Of a DNA stretch of 64,000 nucleotides, positions 36,576-49,339 are shown piece after piece. The notes below the pieces were generated by a model. That model was not told the origin of the DNA and searched no databases. It saw only the letters and a list, made by a program, of their open reading frames with translations. Within the stretch, counting starts at the first letter, position 1. Each line of letters begins with the position of its first letter. Origin of the DNA: Mycobacterium syngnathidarum. Its GTDB lineage: Bacteria; Actinomycetota; Actinomycetes; Mycobacteriales; Mycobacteriaceae. Both the position numbers and the translations under genes were made by a program. The stretch lies in contig NZ_MLCL01000086.1 of assembly GCF_001942625.1 (NCBI RefSeq), forward strand, positions 264,332-328,331, read 5' to 3'.

Positions 36576-38606
36576 ATGACTTCTGCCGGCCAGGTGGCCG
36601 CATCCGGTGTGCGGAACAGCGCGGTGTGGCCCGTATTGGTCGGCGTGGGCGTGCTGGCAGGGGCGGTGGCCGCGGGCATCGGCGCGCTGTCATTGGCCGA
36701 AGCGCTGACCGCCACCGGTTTGCCCGATCCCGGCCCGGTCACCACCTACGGCCTGCCGTTCGTGCGGGCCGCCGGCGAGATTGCCGCCGTAATCGCCGTC
36801 GGGTCCTTCCTGTTTGCGGCGTTCCTTGCGGCACCCCAGAGCAACGGCGTCCTCGACGTCGCCGGTTACCGGGCACTGCGCCTCGGCTCGGCGGCTTCGG
36901 GCGTATGGACGCTGTGCGCCGCGCTGCTGGTTCCGTTGACGGTTTCCGATGTGTCCGGACAGCCGTTGCTCGACCACCTCGGACCGGCCGATGTGTGGTC
37001 GGCGTCCGGAATGGTCGATATCGCAGTCGCCTGGCGGTGGACGGCGCTCCTGGCCGCGGCCGTCACCATCGCGAGCCTGCCCGTATTGCGGTGGGGGTGG
37101 ACACCGGTGCTGCTGGCGGGGTCACTTCTGACGTTGATGCCGCTGGTGCTGACCGGACATTCCTCGGCCGGCGGTGCCCACGATCTGGCCACCAACAGCC
37201 TGTTCATCCACCTGGTGGCCGCCGCACTGTGGGCCGGCGGATTGCTGGCGTTGTCGGCCCACGCCCTTCGGGCCGGGGGCGGGTCTGACGGCCCCAACAC
37301 CGCACTGGCTGCGCGACGCTTCTCTGCGCTGGCCCTGTGGTGCTTCGTCGCGATGGCCATCAGCGGTGTACTCAACGCGCTGGTGCGCATCCAGCTGCCC
37401 GACCTGCTGCGTACCAGCTACGGCTGGTTGCTGGTGGCCAAGGTCGTCGCGCTCACCTTGCTCGGCGCACTGGGCTGGCGTCAGCGACGGGTCAGCCTGA
37501 GCGCCCTGGCCGCCGACCCCGGCGCCCGCACACCGCTGGTCCGGCTGGCGCTGACCGAGGCCGCACTGTTCGGCGTCACGTTCGGCATCGCGGTCGGGCT
37601 GGGGCGCACCCCGCCGCCCCCCGAACCGAGGATCCCCAGCGCCACCGAAGTCGCCATCGGGTACGACTTCGCCGGGCCGCCGACGGTGGCTCGGGTGCTG
37701 TTCGACTGGCGATTCGATCTGTTGTTCGGCACCGCGGCGATCGTCGGGGCGGTGGTGTACCTGGCCGCGACGCACCGGCTGCGCCGACGCGGCGACGCCT
37801 GGCCGACCGGCCGCACGGTCGCGTGGCTGCTGGGCTGCGCGGTCCTGCTGTTCACGACCTCATCAGGGCTCGGTCGCTACATGCCGGCGATGTTCAGTGT
37901 GCACATGATCGCCCACATGCTGCTGTCCATGCTGGTGCCGGTGCTCCTGGTGCTGGGCGCCCCGGTGACCCTGGCGCTGCGCGCCCTGCCCGCCGCGGGC
38001 CGCGGATCGCCACCGGGCCCCCGGGAGTGGCTGCTGGCGGCGTTGCACTCCAGGGTGTCGCAGTTCCTGACCCATCCGATCGTCGCGACGGTATTGTTCG
38101 TGGCCGGCTTCTACGGCCTGTACTTCGGCGGCATATTCGACTCCGCGGTGAGCAGCCACGCGGCGCACATCCTGATGAACGTGCACTTCCTGCTTTCGGG
38201 TTACCTGTTCTATTGGGTGGTCATCGGAGTGGACCCGACCCCCAGGCCCGTTCCGCACCTGGTGAAGATCGGGATGGTGTTCGCCTCGCTGCCGCTGCAC
38301 GCGTTCTTCGGCGTGGTGATGATGGGCATGGACACCGTCCTCGGCGAAGGCTTCTACCGGTCATTGCACTTGCCGTGGCACACCGACCTCGCCGGGGACC
38401 AGCACCTGGGCGGCGCCATCGCCTGGGCGGCCGGAGAGGTTCCGCTGGTCATCGTGATGCTGGCACTGCTGATTCAGTGGCGGCGCAGCGATCAGCGCAC
38501 CGCCAAGCGGCTGGACCGGGCCGCCGACCGCGACGACGACGCCGATCTGGCGGCCTACAACGCGATGCTCGCCGAGATGGCGCGACGCGACCGTCCTTCC
38601 GGCTGA
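36576..38606 (+). CDS. CopD-CtaG fusion: copper/cytochrome oxidase assembly protein
   Basis: 676 residues with about 15 transmembrane helices. The N-terminal half resembles CopD (copper resistance), and the C-terminal half resembles the caa3-type CtaG assembly factor. Likely copper ligands are in FSVHMIAHMLLSM, SSHAAHILMNVHFLLSG and SLPLHAFFGVVMMGM. It probably delivers copper to the haem-copper oxidase. ATG at 36576 (MTSAGQVAASG) is preferred; ATG at 36546 adds ten residues. It is on the same strand as plsB but separated by 53 bp. Mycobacterial Rv0102 is the closest relative I recall. Confidence 0.85.
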   Translation: MTSAGQVAASGVRNSAVWPVLVGVGVLAGAVAAGIGALSLAEALTATGLPDPGPVTTYGLPFVRAAGEIAAVIAVGSFLFAAFLAAPQSNGVLDVAGYRALRLGSAASGVWTLCAALLVPLTVSDVSGQPLLDHLGPADVWSASGMVDIAVAWRWTALLAAAVTIASLPVLRWGWTPVLLAGSLLTLMPLVLTGHSSAGGAHDLATNSLFIHLVAAALWAGGLLALSAHALRAGGGSDGPNTALAARRFSALALWCFVAMAISGVLNALVRIQLPDLLRTSYGWLLVAKVVALTLLGALGWRQRRVSLSALAADPGARTPLVRLALTEAALFGVTFGIAVGLGRTPPPPEPRIPSATEVAIGYDFAGPPTVARVLFDWRFDLLFGTAAIVGAVVYLAATHRLRRRGDAWPTGRTVAWLLGCAVLLFTTSSGLGRYMPAMFSVHMIAHMLLSMLVPVLLVLGAPVTLALRALPAAGRGSPPGPREWLLAALHSRVSQFLTHPIVATVLFVAGFYGLYFGGIFDSAVSSHAAHILMNVHFLLSGYLFYWVVIGVDPTPRPVPHLVKIGMVFASLPLHAFFGVVMMGMDTVLGEGFYRSLHLPWHTDLAGDQHLGGAIAWAAGEVPLVIVMLALLIQWRRSDQRTAKRLDRAADRDDDADLAAYNAMLAEMARRDRPSG

Positions 38607-38766
38607 CCTCGCGGTTATCCCCAGCCTGAGTTTCATCCACAGCCGACGGGTGCGTCGGGCCCCGGGGCATCGTTCCTGTCGGGCCGCCGACGGTCAATGG
38701 CTGCGTAAGGCGGTCGACGCTTCCACATCGGCCGCCGGAGCCAGAGTGAAGCGAAAGGAACCAGAA

Positions 38767-39210
38767 ATGTTCGAGACACCGATCACGATCGTGGGCAACA
38801 TCATCACCGACCCGGTCCGGCGGCGGTTCGGGGATCAGGAGTTGTACAAGTTCCGGGTGGCCAGCAATTCACGCAGGCGTACCCCCGACGGGACGTGGGA
38901 GCACGGCAACACGTTGTACGTCACGGTCAACTGCTGGGGCCACCTGGCCACGGGGGCCAGTGCCTCGCTGATGAAGGGCGACGCGGTCGTGGTGGTCGGC
39001 CACATCCACACCAGTGAGTACGACGACAAGGAAGGCGTGCGCCGCTCCTCGGTGGAGGTCCGGGCCACCGCCGTCGGCCCGGACCTGTCGCGCTGCACGG
39101 CCAGGGTCGCGCCGCTGCCGAAACCCGCACCGGTCGCTGCCGAGTCCGAGGATGCTCTCGACGACGCCGAAACCGAGCCTGACGAGGGCGACCTGCCACT
39201 GTCGGCCTAG
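38767..39210 (+). CDS. Single-stranded DNA-binding protein paralogue
   Basis: 147 residues. OB-fold of the SSB family (ITIVGNIITDPVRRRF, then FRVASNSRRRTPDGTWEHG, YVTVNCWGHLA, KGDAVVVVGHIHTSEY). It is shorter than the main mycobacterial SSB and ends in an acidic tail (TEPDEGDLPLSA) without the usual D-D-D-I-P-F tip that recruits repair proteins, so it is a secondary SSB (SsbB/Rv2478c-like). GAAAGGAACCAGAA precedes the ATG. It lies 109 bp before ettA. Confidence 0.88.
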   Translation: MFETPITIVGNIITDPVRRRFGDQELYKFRVASNSRRRTPDGTWEHGNTLYVTVNCWGHLATGASASLMKGDAVVVVGHIHTSEYDDKEGVRRSSVEVRATAVGPDLSRCTARVAPLPKPAPVAAESEDALDDAETEPDEGDLPLSA

Positions 39211-39319
39211 CCACATTCGGTCACGCCTAGGATGGGCGCGAGTGAGTTGGGCTTGACGCGACCCTTCGCGCAAGCGCCCATCCGACGTTCCCGAAAGCTT
39301 CAGAAAGGCACATCACGGC

Positions 39320-40993
<1,674 letters not shown>

Positions 40994-41092
40994 CCCGTGA
41001 CAGGGTAAACGGCGCAGCGGGCTCGATGACGCTACTAATGTCGCAGCTATGCACCAGTGCCGGTGTGTGGGCGTGAGTAGGGAGTGATCCGT

Positions 41093-44000
41093 ATGACGGC
41101 CGAACCGGGAGCTGTTAGGGGACAGGGAATTAGCGACCGGGATCGCGCACAGGCACCACCTGAGGTGATCCACCGGCTCGCCAAGGCGTTCCTGTCCACC
41201 TACCGGGCTCCGCAGGCCGGTGCGCCGGGGGTGGCCGCCACCGGTCCCCAGGCCGCGGTGGCCGAGCGCCTTGTCTCCGATGGTGTGGTGGCCGCCCACC
41301 ATGCGTTGGGCGGCCAGCGGGCGCCGGGCGAAACCAAGGTCATCGTGTACCCCGGTGACGCCGACTCCGGCCCGGCCCTGCAGATCGTCACCGAACAGGC
41401 GGCGATGCTGGTGGATTCGGTGACGGTGTTGTTGCACCGCCACGGCATCGCCTACCCGGCCATCATGAACCCGGTCTTCCGGGTACACCGCGACGCCGAG
41501 GGTGTTCTGCTGGATTTCCAGCCCGCCGCCGAAGCCACCGGCGTCGACGGCGTCGACGAATGCTGGATCCTGGTCCCGGTCCATGGCGCGGCCGACGGAC
41601 CGGCACTGACCGACGTGGTCGGGCTGGTGCCCCGTGTCCTGGCCGAGGCCCGGCAGATCGGGGTGGACGCCGCGGCCATGGGCGCGGCGCTGCACGGCCT
41701 GGCCAACGATGTCGCCACCGATGTCGAGGGCCGGTTTCCCAACACCGACCGCAGGGATGTCGCCGCGCTGTTGCGCTGGCTCTCCGACGGGCATTTCGTG
41801 CTGCTGGGCTACCAGCAGTGCTCGATCAGCGACGGGCAGGCCGCAGTCGAACCGTCGAGCCGGCTCGGCGTACTCAAGCTGCGCGAGGACGTCCTTCCGC
41901 CGCTGACCGCCGCCGACGATCTGATGGTGCTGGCTCAGGCCACCATGCCGAGCTATGTGCGCTACGGCGCCAACCCGTACATCGTCGTCGTCCGCGAGAG
42001 CGGCGGCGAGCGCCGTGATGCCACCGCCACGGAGCATCGTTTCGTCGGCCTGTTCACCGTGGCCGCGATGAACGCCAACGTGCTGGAGATCCCATTGATC
42101 TCGCGCCGGGTCGAGGAGGCGCTGGCCATGGCGCGCCGCGACCCCAGCCACCCCGGGCAGCTGCTGCGCGACATCATCCAGACCATCCCGCGCCCCGAAC
42201 TGTTCGCGTTGAGTTCCAAGCAGCTGCTGGACATGGCACTGACCGTGGTGGATCTGGGCTCGCGGCGCCGTACCCTGCTCTTCCTGCGCGCAGATCAGCT
42301 GGCGCATTTCGTGTCCTGCCTGGTGTACCTGCCGCGAGACCGTTACACCACCGCGGTGCGGCTGGAGATGCAGGACATCCTGGTGCGCGAACTCGGTGGC
42401 GACAATATCGACTACTCGGCGCGGGTCAGTGAATCACCTTGGGCGGTAGTCCATTTCATCGTGCGGCTGCCCGACGATACCTCTTCGCACTCGGTGGACA
42501 CCTCCGCGGAGAACGAGAACCGGATCCAGGATCTGCTGACCGAGGCCGCCCGCAACTGGGGGGACCGCATGACCAGCGCCGCAGCGCACGCGGCGTTGAG
42601 CCCGGCCGCGGTCGAGCACTATGCCACGGCGCTTCCCGAAGATTACAAACAAGCCGTCGCTCCGGCCGATGCCATCGCCGATATCGCGATCATCGAGGGG
42701 CTGCAAGACAATTCGGTGAAGTTGGTTTTCGATGAGGGCGGGGAAGACGGTCCGGCCCAGCTCACCTGGTACCTGGGCGGCCAGTCGGCCTCGCTGAGCG
42801 AGCTGCTGCCGATGCTGCAGTCGATGGGTGTGGTGGTTCTCGAGGAGCGTCCGTACACCGTCCGCCGGGCCGACGGCCTGCCGGTGTGGATCTACCAGTT
42901 CAAGGTGATGCGGCAACGCGGCATCCCCGACGCGCCGGATGCCGCCGCGCGCGAGGCGACCGCGCAGCGGTTCGCCGATGCGGTCACCGCCATCTGGCAC
43001 GGGTGGGTCGAGGTGGACCGGTTCAACGAACTGGTGCTGCGTGCCGACCTGACGTGGCAGCAGGTGGTGATCCTGCGCGCATACGCGAAGTACCTGCGCC
43101 AGGCCGGTTTCCCGTACAGCCAGTCGCACATCGAATCGGTGGTGAACGAGAACCCGCACACCACACAGTCATTGGTTCAGCTGTTCGAGGCGCTGTTCGA
43201 TCCGTCCGAGGAGACCGCGGGCTCCCGCGACGCCCAGGGGGCGGCCGCTGCGGTGGCCGCCGACATCGACGCCCTGGTCAGCCTCGACACCGACCGGGTG
43301 CTGCGCGCCTTCGCCACCTTGATCCAGGCCACTCTGCGCACGAACTACTTTGTGCAGCAGCCTAATTCGGCCCGGCAACGTGGCGCGGTGGCGATGAAGC
43401 TGAACCCCGGCCTGATCAACGAACTGCCGTTGCCGCGGCCCAAGTTCGAGATCTTCGTGTACTCGCCGCGAGTGGAGGGTGTGCATCTCCGGTTCGGGTT
43501 CGTGGCCCGCGGCGGGTTGCGCTGGTCGGACCGTCGTGAGGACTTCCGCACCGAGATCCTCGGCCTCGTCAAGGCGCAGGCCGTGAAGAATGCGGTCATC
43601 GTGCCGGTCGGGGCCAAGGGCGGGTTCGTGGTGAAGCGACCGCCCGTACCGACCGGCGACGCCGCCGTCGACCGCGAGGCCACCCGGGCCGAAGGCGTTG
43701 CGTGCTATCAGCTTTTCATCTCCGGACTGCTCGACGTGACCGACAACGTCGACAAGGGAACCGGTGCCGTCGTCACCCCACCCGATGTGGTGCGGCGGGA
43801 CGGGGAGGACGCCTACCTGGTGGTCGCGGCCGACAAGGGCACCGCCACGTTCTCCGACATCGCCAACGAGGTCGCGAAGTCCTACGGGTTCTGGCTCGGT
43901 GACGCGTTCGCCTCCGGCGGCTCCATCGGCTACGACCACAAGGCCATGGGGATCACCGCCAAGGGCGCCTGGGAATCGGTGAAGCGCCACTTCCGGGAGA

Positions 44001-45949
44001 TGGGCGTGGATACCCAGAGCCAGGACTTCACCGTCGTCGGTGTCGGCGACATGAGCGGCGACGTGTTCGGCAACGGCATGCTGCTGTCGAAGCACATCCG
44101 GCTGATCGCCGCTTTCGATCACCGACACATCTTCGTCGATCCCAACCCCGACCCGGCGGTGTCGTGGGTGGAGCGCAAGCGGCTGTTCGAGCTGCCGCGG
44201 TCCAGCTGGGAAGACTACGACGCCAAACTGATCAGCGAGGGCGGCGGCGTCTTCAGTCGCCAGCAGAAGTCGATCGCGCTCAGCCCCCAGGCCCGCGCGG
44301 CGCTCGGGATCGACAGTAGCGTCGAGGAACTCACCCCGCCGGCGTTGATGAAGGCCGTCCTCAAGGCGCCCGTCGATCTGCTGTGGAACGGCGGGATCGG
44401 CACCTATGTCAAGGCCGAGACCGAGGCCGATGTCGGTGATCGGGCCAACGACCAGATCCGGGTGTGCGGTAACGAGGTGCGGGCCAAGGTCATCGGTGAG
44501 GGCGGCAACCTCGGAGTGACGTCGCTGGGGCGAATCGAGTTCGACCTGGCCGGCGGTCGGATCAACACCGACGCGCTGGACAACTCGGCGGGCGTGGACT
44601 GCTCCGACCACGAAGTCAACATCAAGATCCTGATCGACTCCCTGGTCACCGCGGGCCGGATCGAGCCCAGCCAGCGCACCGATCTGCTGTTGTCGATGAC
44701 CGATGAGGTCGGCGCCCTGGTGCTGACCGACAACAAGGATCAGAACGACTTGATGGGCACCAGCCGGACCAACTCCGCGAGTATGTTCTCGGTCCACGCC
44801 CGGATGATCAAGGAGTTCGCGGCCAACCGTGGGCTCAACCGCGAGCTGGAGGCGTTGCCCTCGGAGAAGGAGGTCCGACGCCGCGCCGATGCTGGAATCG
44901 GTTTGACCTCACCCGAATTGGCCACCCTGATGGCCCACGTCAAGCTCAATCTCAAGGATGACGTGCTGGCCAGTGACCTGCCCGATCAGGAGGTGTTCGC
45001 GTCCCGGCTGCCGGAGTACTTCCCAGAGAAGCTGCGCGAGCAGTTCACCAGCGAGATCCGGTCGCACCAGCTGCGCCGGGAGATCGTCACCACCATGCTG
45101 GTCAACGACCTCGTCGACACGAGTGGCATCAGCTACGCCTACCGGATCACCGAGGATGTCGGCGTCGGCCCCGTCGACGCGGTGCGCAGCTACGTCGCCA
45201 CCGACGCCATCTTCGGAATCGGCAAGGTATGGCGCGAGATTCGTTCCGCCGGTGACGACGGAGTGCCGGTGGCCGTGACCGACCGCATGACGCTGGATCT
45301 GCGCCGGCTGGTCGACCGGGCCGGCCGCTGGCTGCTCAACTACCGTCCGCAGCCGCTGGCCGTCGGCGCCGAGATCAACCGGTTCGCCGCCCAGGTGTCG
45401 GCCCTGCGCCCGCAGATGCCGCAGTGGCTGCGTGGTGACGACAAGGCCATCGTCGAAAAGGAGGCGGGTGAGTTCGTCGCGCACGGCGTCCCAGACGACC
45501 TGGCATATGCGGTGGCGACCGGTCTTTACCAGTACAGCCTGCTCGACGTGATCGACATCTCCGACATCGTCGACCGCGACGCCGCCGAGGTGGCCGACAC
45601 CTACTTCGCGCTGATGGACCGCCTGGGCGCCGACGGCCTGCTCAGCGCGGTATCGCGGCTCGGCCGAGATGACCGATGGCATTCCTTGGCACGGTTGGCG
45701 ATTCGGGACGACATCTACGGTTCTCTTCGCGCGTTGTGCTTCGACGTGCTCGCGGTCGGCGAACCTGACGAGACCGGCGAGGAGAAGATCGCCGAGTGGG
45801 AGCTGACCAACAGCTCGCGGGTGGCCCGCGCCCGACGCACGCTGACCGAGATATACCAAGATGGTGAACAGGACCTGGCGACTTTGTCTGTGGCAGCGCG
45901 TCAGATCCGCAGCATGACACGAACGAGTGGAACGGGAACGACTGCGTGA
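41093..45949 (+). CDS. gdh: NAD-specific glutamate dehydrogenase, 180-kDa type
   Basis: 1,618 residues, the L_180 class, which oxidatively deaminates glutamate to 2-oxoglutarate. The long N-terminal regulatory region holds ACT-like and helical parts. The catalytic core begins near [22 protein letters not shown] with [17 protein letters not shown], followed by the NAD-binding part ([17 protein letters not shown]) and a helical C-terminus. ATG at 41093 is chosen because GGGAG lies 9 bp before; GTG at 41084 is in frame. In mycobacteria this enzyme is inhibited by unphosphorylated GarA under PknG control (recalled knowledge). It is coupled to the thioesterase by a GTGA overlap. Confidence 0.95.
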   Translation: MTAEPGAVRGQGISDRDRAQAPPEVIHRLAKAFLSTYRAPQAGAPGVAATGPQAAVAERLVSDGVVAAHHALGGQRAPGETKVIVYPGDADSGPALQIVTEQAAMLVDSVTVLLHRHGIAYPAIMNPVFRVHRDAEGVLLDFQPAAEATGVDGVDECWILVPVHGAADGPALTDVVGLVPRVLAEARQIGVDAAAMGAALHGLANDVATDVEGRFPNTDRRDVAALLRWLSDGHFVLLGYQQCSISDGQAAVEPSSRLGVLKLREDVLPPLTAADDLMVLAQATMPSYVRYGANPYIVVVRESGGERRDATATEHRFVGLFTVAAMNANVLEIPLISRRVEEALAMARRDPSHPGQLLRDIIQTIPRPELFALSSKQLLDMALTVVDLGSRRRTLLFLRADQLAHFVSCLVYLPRDRYTTAVRLEMQDILVRELGGDNIDYSARVSESPWAVVHFIVRLPDDTSSHSVDTSAENENRIQDLLTEAARNWGDRMTSAAAHAALSPAAVEHYATALPEDYKQAVAPADAIADIAIIEGLQDNSVKLVFDEGGEDGPAQLTWYLGGQSASLSELLPMLQSMGVVVLEERPYTVRRADGLPVWIYQFKVMRQRGIPDAPDAAAREATAQRFADAVTAIWHGWVEVDRFNELVLRADLTWQQVVILRAYAKYLRQAGFPYSQSHIESVVNENPHTTQSLVQLFEALFDPSEETAGSRDAQGAAAAVAADIDALVSLDTDRVLRAFATLIQATLRTNYFVQQPNSARQRGAVAMKLNPGLINELPLPRPKFEIFVYSPRVEGVHLRFGFVARGGLRWSDRREDFRTEILGLVKAQAVKNAVIVPVGAKGGFVVKRPPVPTGDAAVDREATRAEGVACYQLFISGLLDVTDNVDKGTGAVVTPPDVVRRDGEDAYLVVAADKGTATFSDIANEVAKSYGFWLGDAFASGGSIGYDHKAMGITAKGAWESVKRHFREMGVDTQSQDFTVVGVGDMSGDVFGNGMLLSKHIRLIAAFDHRHIFVDPNPDPAVSWVERKRLFELPRSSWEDYDAKLISEGGGVFSRQQKSIALSPQARAALGIDSSVEELTPPALMKAVLKAPVDLLWNGGIGTYVKAETEADVGDRANDQIRVCGNEVRAKVIGEGGNLGVTSLGRIEFDLAGGRINTDALDNSAGVDCSDHEVNIKILIDSLVTAGRIEPSQRTDLLLSMTDEVGALVLTDNKDQNDLMGTSRTNSASMFSVHARMIKEFAANRGLNRELEALPSEKEVRRRADAGIGLTSPELATLMAHVKLNLKDDVLASDLPDQEVFASRLPEYFPEKLREQFTSEIRSHQLRREIVTTMLVNDLVDTSGISYAYRITEDVGVGPVDAVRSYVATDAIFGIGKVWREIRSAGDDGVPVAVTDRMTLDLRRLVDRAGRWLLNYRPQPLAVGAEINRFAAQVSALRPQMPQWLRGDDKAIVEKEAGEFVAHGVPDDLAYAVATGLYQYSLLDVIDISDIVDRDAAEVADTYFALMDRLGADGLLSAVSRLGRDDRWHSLARLAIRDDIYGSLRALCFDVLAVGEPDETGEEKIAEWELTNSSRVARARRTLTEIYQDGEQDLATLSVAARQIRSMTRTSGTGTTA

Positions 45950-46353
45950 GTTTTACAACGCCGGTGCATGTGCGCTGGTCGGACATCGACATGTACCAGC
46001 ACATCAACCACGCCACCATGGTGACGATCCTCGAAGAGGCCCGGATCCCGTTTCTGCGTGAGCCCTTCGGCGCCACGATCGACACCATCGGCCTACTGAT
46101 CGCCGACGTGAACATCTCCTACAAGGGGCAGCTGCGGCTGGTTGACTCTCCGCTTCAGGTGACCATGTGGTCCAAGCGGGTGCGTGCCGTCGACTTCACC
46201 ATCGGTTACGAGGTGCGCTCGGTCAATGCCGCCGCGGACTCCAAGCCTTCGGTGATCGGTGAGACTCAGCTCGCCGCCGTACACATCGCCGAGCAACGAC
46301 TGGAACGGCTGACCCCTGAGCAGCGTGGCTACCTGGAGAGCCATCTGCGATGA
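45946..46353 (+). CDS. Hotdog-fold acyl-CoA thioesterase
   Basis: 135 residues of the 4-hydroxybenzoyl-CoA-type thioesterase group. [25 protein letters not shown] supplies the catalytic D-x-x-x-H-x-N pattern. GTG at 45946 overlaps the gdh stop and its own stop overlaps the next ATG. It corresponds to Rv2475c by gene order as recalled. Substrate chain length not predictable. Confidence 0.87.
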   Translation: MSFTTPVHVRWSDIDMYQHINHATMVTILEEARIPFLREPFGATIDTIGLLIADVNISYKGQLRLVDSPLQVTMWSKRVRAVDFTIGYEVRSVNAAADSKPSVIGETQLAAVHIAEQRLERLTPEQRGYLESHLR

Positions 46354-47006
46354 CCGCCCCGGAGCGCGGCCTGTGGATCGACGATCCGCGCGACCGTAGG
46401 GATCTCGCGACTTTCCTCGACCGTGCATTGCGGCTCGACGATGCTGCGGTGGTGCGGTTGCGGGAGCGTACCGGCGGGCAGGCCGTGGCCTGGGTGGCGA
46501 CGGGGCTGGAGGTGCTGGCCAGCCGCGTGGTGTCCGGTCGCCTGCGTCCGTCGGATCTGTCCGCGGGGGCCGACGCGCTGGTGAACGGGCTGTCCTCTGC
46601 AGCAGAGGGATACGTCGACCCCGGCTTCCCGATGGACTCGGCTTGGCGAGGTGGGTTGCCGCCCGAGGACGGGTTCGTCCACCTCGACGACGTGCCCGCC
46701 CGGCTGATGCTCGATCTGGCCCGGCAGGGTGGCGAATTGGCCCGCGAACACGGCAGCGCCCACGGGCCGCCGGCCTCTCTGATGGACCAGGAAGTGATCC
46801 AGGTCAGCGCAGGCGATTTCAGCGTCGGGGTGCCGATGCGCTGCGTATTTGCGTTGACCGCCATGGGTTTTCTGCCGCCGACCGGCAATGAGGTCAGTGA
46901 GCAGGAGATCGTGCGGGTCCGCGCGCACCCGTCGTGGCTGCGCATCGACGCCCGCTTCGGCTCGGTGTACCGCCGTCGCGAAAGTGCCGCATTGATCCTG
47001 GGCTGA
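46350..47006 (+). CDS. Conserved hypothetical protein (Rv2474c-like)
   Basis: 218 residues, soluble, no signal peptide or membrane segment. It opens with [19 protein letters not shown] and continues as a mostly helical protein. No catalytic motif is recognisable. The start overlaps the thioesterase stop (ATGA), so it is the third gene of a gdh-thioesterase-hypothetical transcript. The gene order is conserved in M. tuberculosis as I recall. Confidence 0.8.
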   Translation: MTAPERGLWIDDPRDRRDLATFLDRALRLDDAAVVRLRERTGGQAVAWVATGLEVLASRVVSGRLRPSDLSAGADALVNGLSSAAEGYVDPGFPMDSAWRGGLPPEDGFVHLDDVPARLMLDLARQGGELAREHGSAHGPPASLMDQEVIQVSAGDFSVGVPMRCVFALTAMGFLPPTGNEVSEQEIVRVRAHPSWLRIDARFGSVYRRRESAALILG

Positions 47007-47016
47007 GTCCCGCCGT

Positions 47017-47144
47017 GTCGCGCCAGAGTGGCTCTCGGGCCCGAGCGTCACGCTGGCGTGGCGCCTGCGAGGCTTGGCTTGGCTTCCAGCGCTGCTTTGC
47101 CACGCTGGAGTGGCACTGGGAGGCGACGGCCACTCTGGCGTGAC
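47017..47144. repeat. Long-range inverted repeat and small palindromes between convergent genes
   Basis: GTCGCGCCAGAGTGGC (47017-47032) pairs with GCCACTCTGGCGTGAC (47129-47144), 15 of 16 bases. Inside are further palindromes, CACGC-TG-GCGTG (about 47050) and GCCAC-GCTGGA-GTGGC (47098-47114). The gap lies between converging genes, where such elements may act as bidirectional terminators or as a mycobacterial repeat remnant. Confidence 0.55.
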
Positions 47145-47220
47145 CATGCGTAGGGGCGACCATGCGTAGGCGTGACAATGCGTAGGGGCGACGATGCGCC
47201 GGTGAACATGCGGCGGACGG
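47141..47220. repeat. 16-bp tandem repeat, about 4.5 units
   Basis: Units are TGACCATGCGTAGGGG, CGACCATGCGTAGGCG, TGACAATGCGTAGGGG and CGACGATGCGCCGGTG, followed by a degenerate fifth. The period is exactly 16 bp and later units drift. It is a short VNTR-like array in the gap between the Rv2474c-like gene and aglA; there are no spacers, so it is not a CRISPR. Confidence 0.75.
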
Positions 47221-47241
47221 CCATGTGCCGAGTCGCTATTG

Positions 47242-48789
47242 CTAGACCACCCACACGGCGGTGTCGGGGGGCAGTCGCCCATCGATCAGTTCGCCGCTGT
47301 TCAGCAGCACCTCGCCGGGCGGTAGCGGCATGGGCACCGCGCCGGTGTTGAGGACACACACCAGGCCGCCTCCGCGCCGCAACGTCAGAACATCGCCGGC
47401 GGTGGCCAGCTCGACCCGGCTGCCAGTGAATTCTCCACGGCTGGAACGTAATTCGATCGCCCGCTGGTAGAAATGCAGTGTCGAGGACGGATCGTCCTGT
47501 TGGCGCTGCACGGTCAACGGGGCCCAGTCGGCAGGGGCCGGCAGCCAGGTGTCGGTGTTCGAGGAGAACCCGAACGGCGGGGTATCGCCCGACCACGGCA
47601 TCGGCACCCGGCATCCGTCGCGCCCGCGTTCGGTGTGACCGGAGCGCTCCCACACCGGATCCTGCAGCACCGCATCGGGCAGATCGACATTGGGCAGCCC
47701 GAGTTCCTCGCCGTTGTAGACGAACACCGCTCCCGGCAGTGCCAGCATCACCAGGGCCATCGCCCGGGCCCGCGCCAACCCACGGGCGCCGCCACCGTAG
47801 CGGGTGACCTCACGTTCCACATCGTGGTTGGACAGCGTCCACGTGGGTGCCGCCCCGGCGAGATCGGCCGCGACGATCGCGTTGTCGATCGCGTCGTGAA
47901 CCTCGGTGGCGTCGAAATCTGCTTGCACAAGACGGAAATTGAAGCCCAGGTGTAGCTCGTCGGGGCGCAGGTACTTGGCGAAGCGCTCATTGCCGTGCAC
48001 CCAGACCTCGCCGACGGCGACGGCATCGGGGTAATCGTCGAACACCCTGCGGATGAAGCGATGGATGTCGTGCACGCTGTCGTTGTCGAATCGTGGGTCG
48101 TCGTCGCTGTTGCGCAGCAGCGCGCTGTCGGTGACCACCATGTCGGGCAGCTCAGGCGGTTTGGCCATGCCGTGGGCCACGTCGATGCGGAACCCGTCGA
48201 CTCCGCGGTCCAGCCAGAACCGCAGGGTCTTCTCCAGATCCTCGAACACCTCCGGATGGTTCCAGTTGAGGTCGGGCTGGCCGGGGTCGAACAGGTGCAG
48301 ATACCACTGGCCCAGCCTGCCGTCGGGTTCGGTGACCCGGGTCCACGCCGGGCCGCCGAACACCGACACCCAGTTGTTGGGTGGCGCGTCGCCGCCTGGG
48401 CCGCGGCCGTCACGGAAGATGTAGCGGTCGCGTCGCCGCGGATCGGCCAGCGCCTCGACGAACCAGGGATGCGCCGAGCTGGTGTGGTTGGGCACCAGGT
48501 CCATGGTGACCCGGATGCCGCGGGCGTGAGCGGCGTCGAGCAGGCGGTCCAGCGCGGCGATGCCGCCGAACAGCGGATCGACATCGCGCGGGTCGGCGAC
48601 GTCGTAGCCATGGTCAGCCATCGGCGACACCATGACCGGATTGAGCCACAGGGCGCCCACGCCGAGCGCGGCCAGGTAGTCGAGCCGGGCGCTCACCCCG
48701 TCGAGATCACCGACCCCGTCGCCGTCGCTGTCGGCGAACGAGCGGGGATAGACCTGGTAGAACACCGCGTCTGCCCACCACCGGCGCAT
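47242..48789 (-). CDS. aglA: Alpha-glucosidase, GH13
   Basis: 515 residues with the (beta/alpha)8 barrel of GH13. Conserved regions: MDLVPNHTSSAHPWF, GFRIDVAHGM (catalytic aspartate), AVGEVWVHGN (acid/base glutamate) and TLSNHDVERE. YQVYPRSFADSDGDGVGDL at the N-terminus is typical of oligo-1,6- or alpha-1,4-glucosidases. It hydrolyses malto- or isomaltooligosaccharides in the cytosol. ATG at 48789 is 1 bp from the end of glbO on the same strand, so they form one operon. Confidence 0.93.
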   Translation of the reverse strand: MRRWWADAVFYQVYPRSFADSDGDGVGDLDGVSARLDYLAALGVGALWLNPVMVSPMADHGYDVADPRDVDPLFGGIAALDRLLDAAHARGIRVTMDLVPNHTSSAHPWFVEALADPRRRDRYIFRDGRGPGGDAPPNNWVSVFGGPAWTRVTEPDGRLGQWYLHLFDPGQPDLNWNHPEVFEDLEKTLRFWLDRGVDGFRIDVAHGMAKPPELPDMVVTDSALLRNSDDDPRFDNDSVHDIHRFIRRVFDDYPDAVAVGEVWVHGNERFAKYLRPDELHLGFNFRLVQADFDATEVHDAIDNAIVAADLAGAAPTWTLSNHDVEREVTRYGGGARGLARARAMALVMLALPGAVFVYNGEELGLPNVDLPDAVLQDPVWERSGHTERGRDGCRVPMPWSGDTPPFGFSSNTDTWLPAPADWAPLTVQRQQDDPSSTLHFYQRAIELRSSRGEFTGSRVELATAGDVLTLRRGGGLVCVLNTGAVPMPLPPGEVLLNSGELIDGRLPPDTAVWVV

Positions 48790-48790
48790 G

Positions 48791-49195
48791 TCAGAACGCC
48801 GAGTTCACCATCGAGTCTGCGGCCATGTTCAGGTAATCCAGCAGCGCGCGCCGGTGCGGGTCGTCGAGCGTCTCCGAGTCGATCGAGGCCACCGCGGTGT
48901 GCATGCAGCGCAGCCAGGCGTCGCGCTCGAGGTAGCCGATCCGGAACGGGGCGTGCCGCATCCGCAGCCGCGGGTGGCCGCGCTGGTCGGAGTACGTCCG
49001 GGGCCCACCCCAGTACTGCTCGAGGAACATCCGCAGCCGCTCCTCGGCGCCGTCGATGTCGTCCTCGGGATACAACGGCAGCAGAATCTCGTCCTCGCGG
49101 ACCAGCTCATAGAACCTTGACACGATCGCTGCGAACGTCTCGTGGCCCCCGACTTCGTCGTAGAAAGATCGCTGCACCTGTGTCACGTCACTCAT
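48791..49195 (-). CDS. glbO: Truncated haemoglobin O
   Basis: 134-residue group II truncated haemoglobin. The proximal-heme region [23 protein letters not shown] with its histidine, the [15 protein letters not shown] segment and [15 protein letters not shown] are nearly identical to mycobacterial GlbO as I recall it. It binds oxygen and may scavenge NO or support respiration at the membrane. It is the first gene of a glbO-aglA pair and divergent from the HNH gene. Confidence 0.96.
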   Translation of the reverse strand: MSDVTQVQRSFYDEVGGHETFAAIVSRFYELVREDEILLPLYPEDDIDGAEERLRMFLEQYWGGPRTYSDQRGHPRLRMRHAPFRIGYLERDAWLRCMHTAVASIDSETLDDPHRRALLDYLNMAADSMVNSAF

Positions 49196-49339
49196 TGTGG
49201 TCCATTGTGGCCCGACGGCACGTCCGGGCCGGTCACGGCACTGTGGTCACCTGGTGTTCATTGGACTGACCTGCGAACACACAAAGAATTTTCGTGCGTA
49301 TCTCCTTGATCCGTGGTGGACTGTCTCCTCGGAGGCTCC

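Noticed and set aside
34417..36693. Long antisense frame across plsB
   Set aside because: Typical shadow frame in high-GC DNA; plsB with conserved motifs occupies the opposite strand.
43169..44797. Minus-strand frame inside gdh
   Set aside because: Overlaps the catalytic core of gdh; composition is that of a shadow frame.
47141..47220. Possible CRISPR array
   Set aside because: Units are contiguous 16-bp repeats without spacers, and no cas genes are present.
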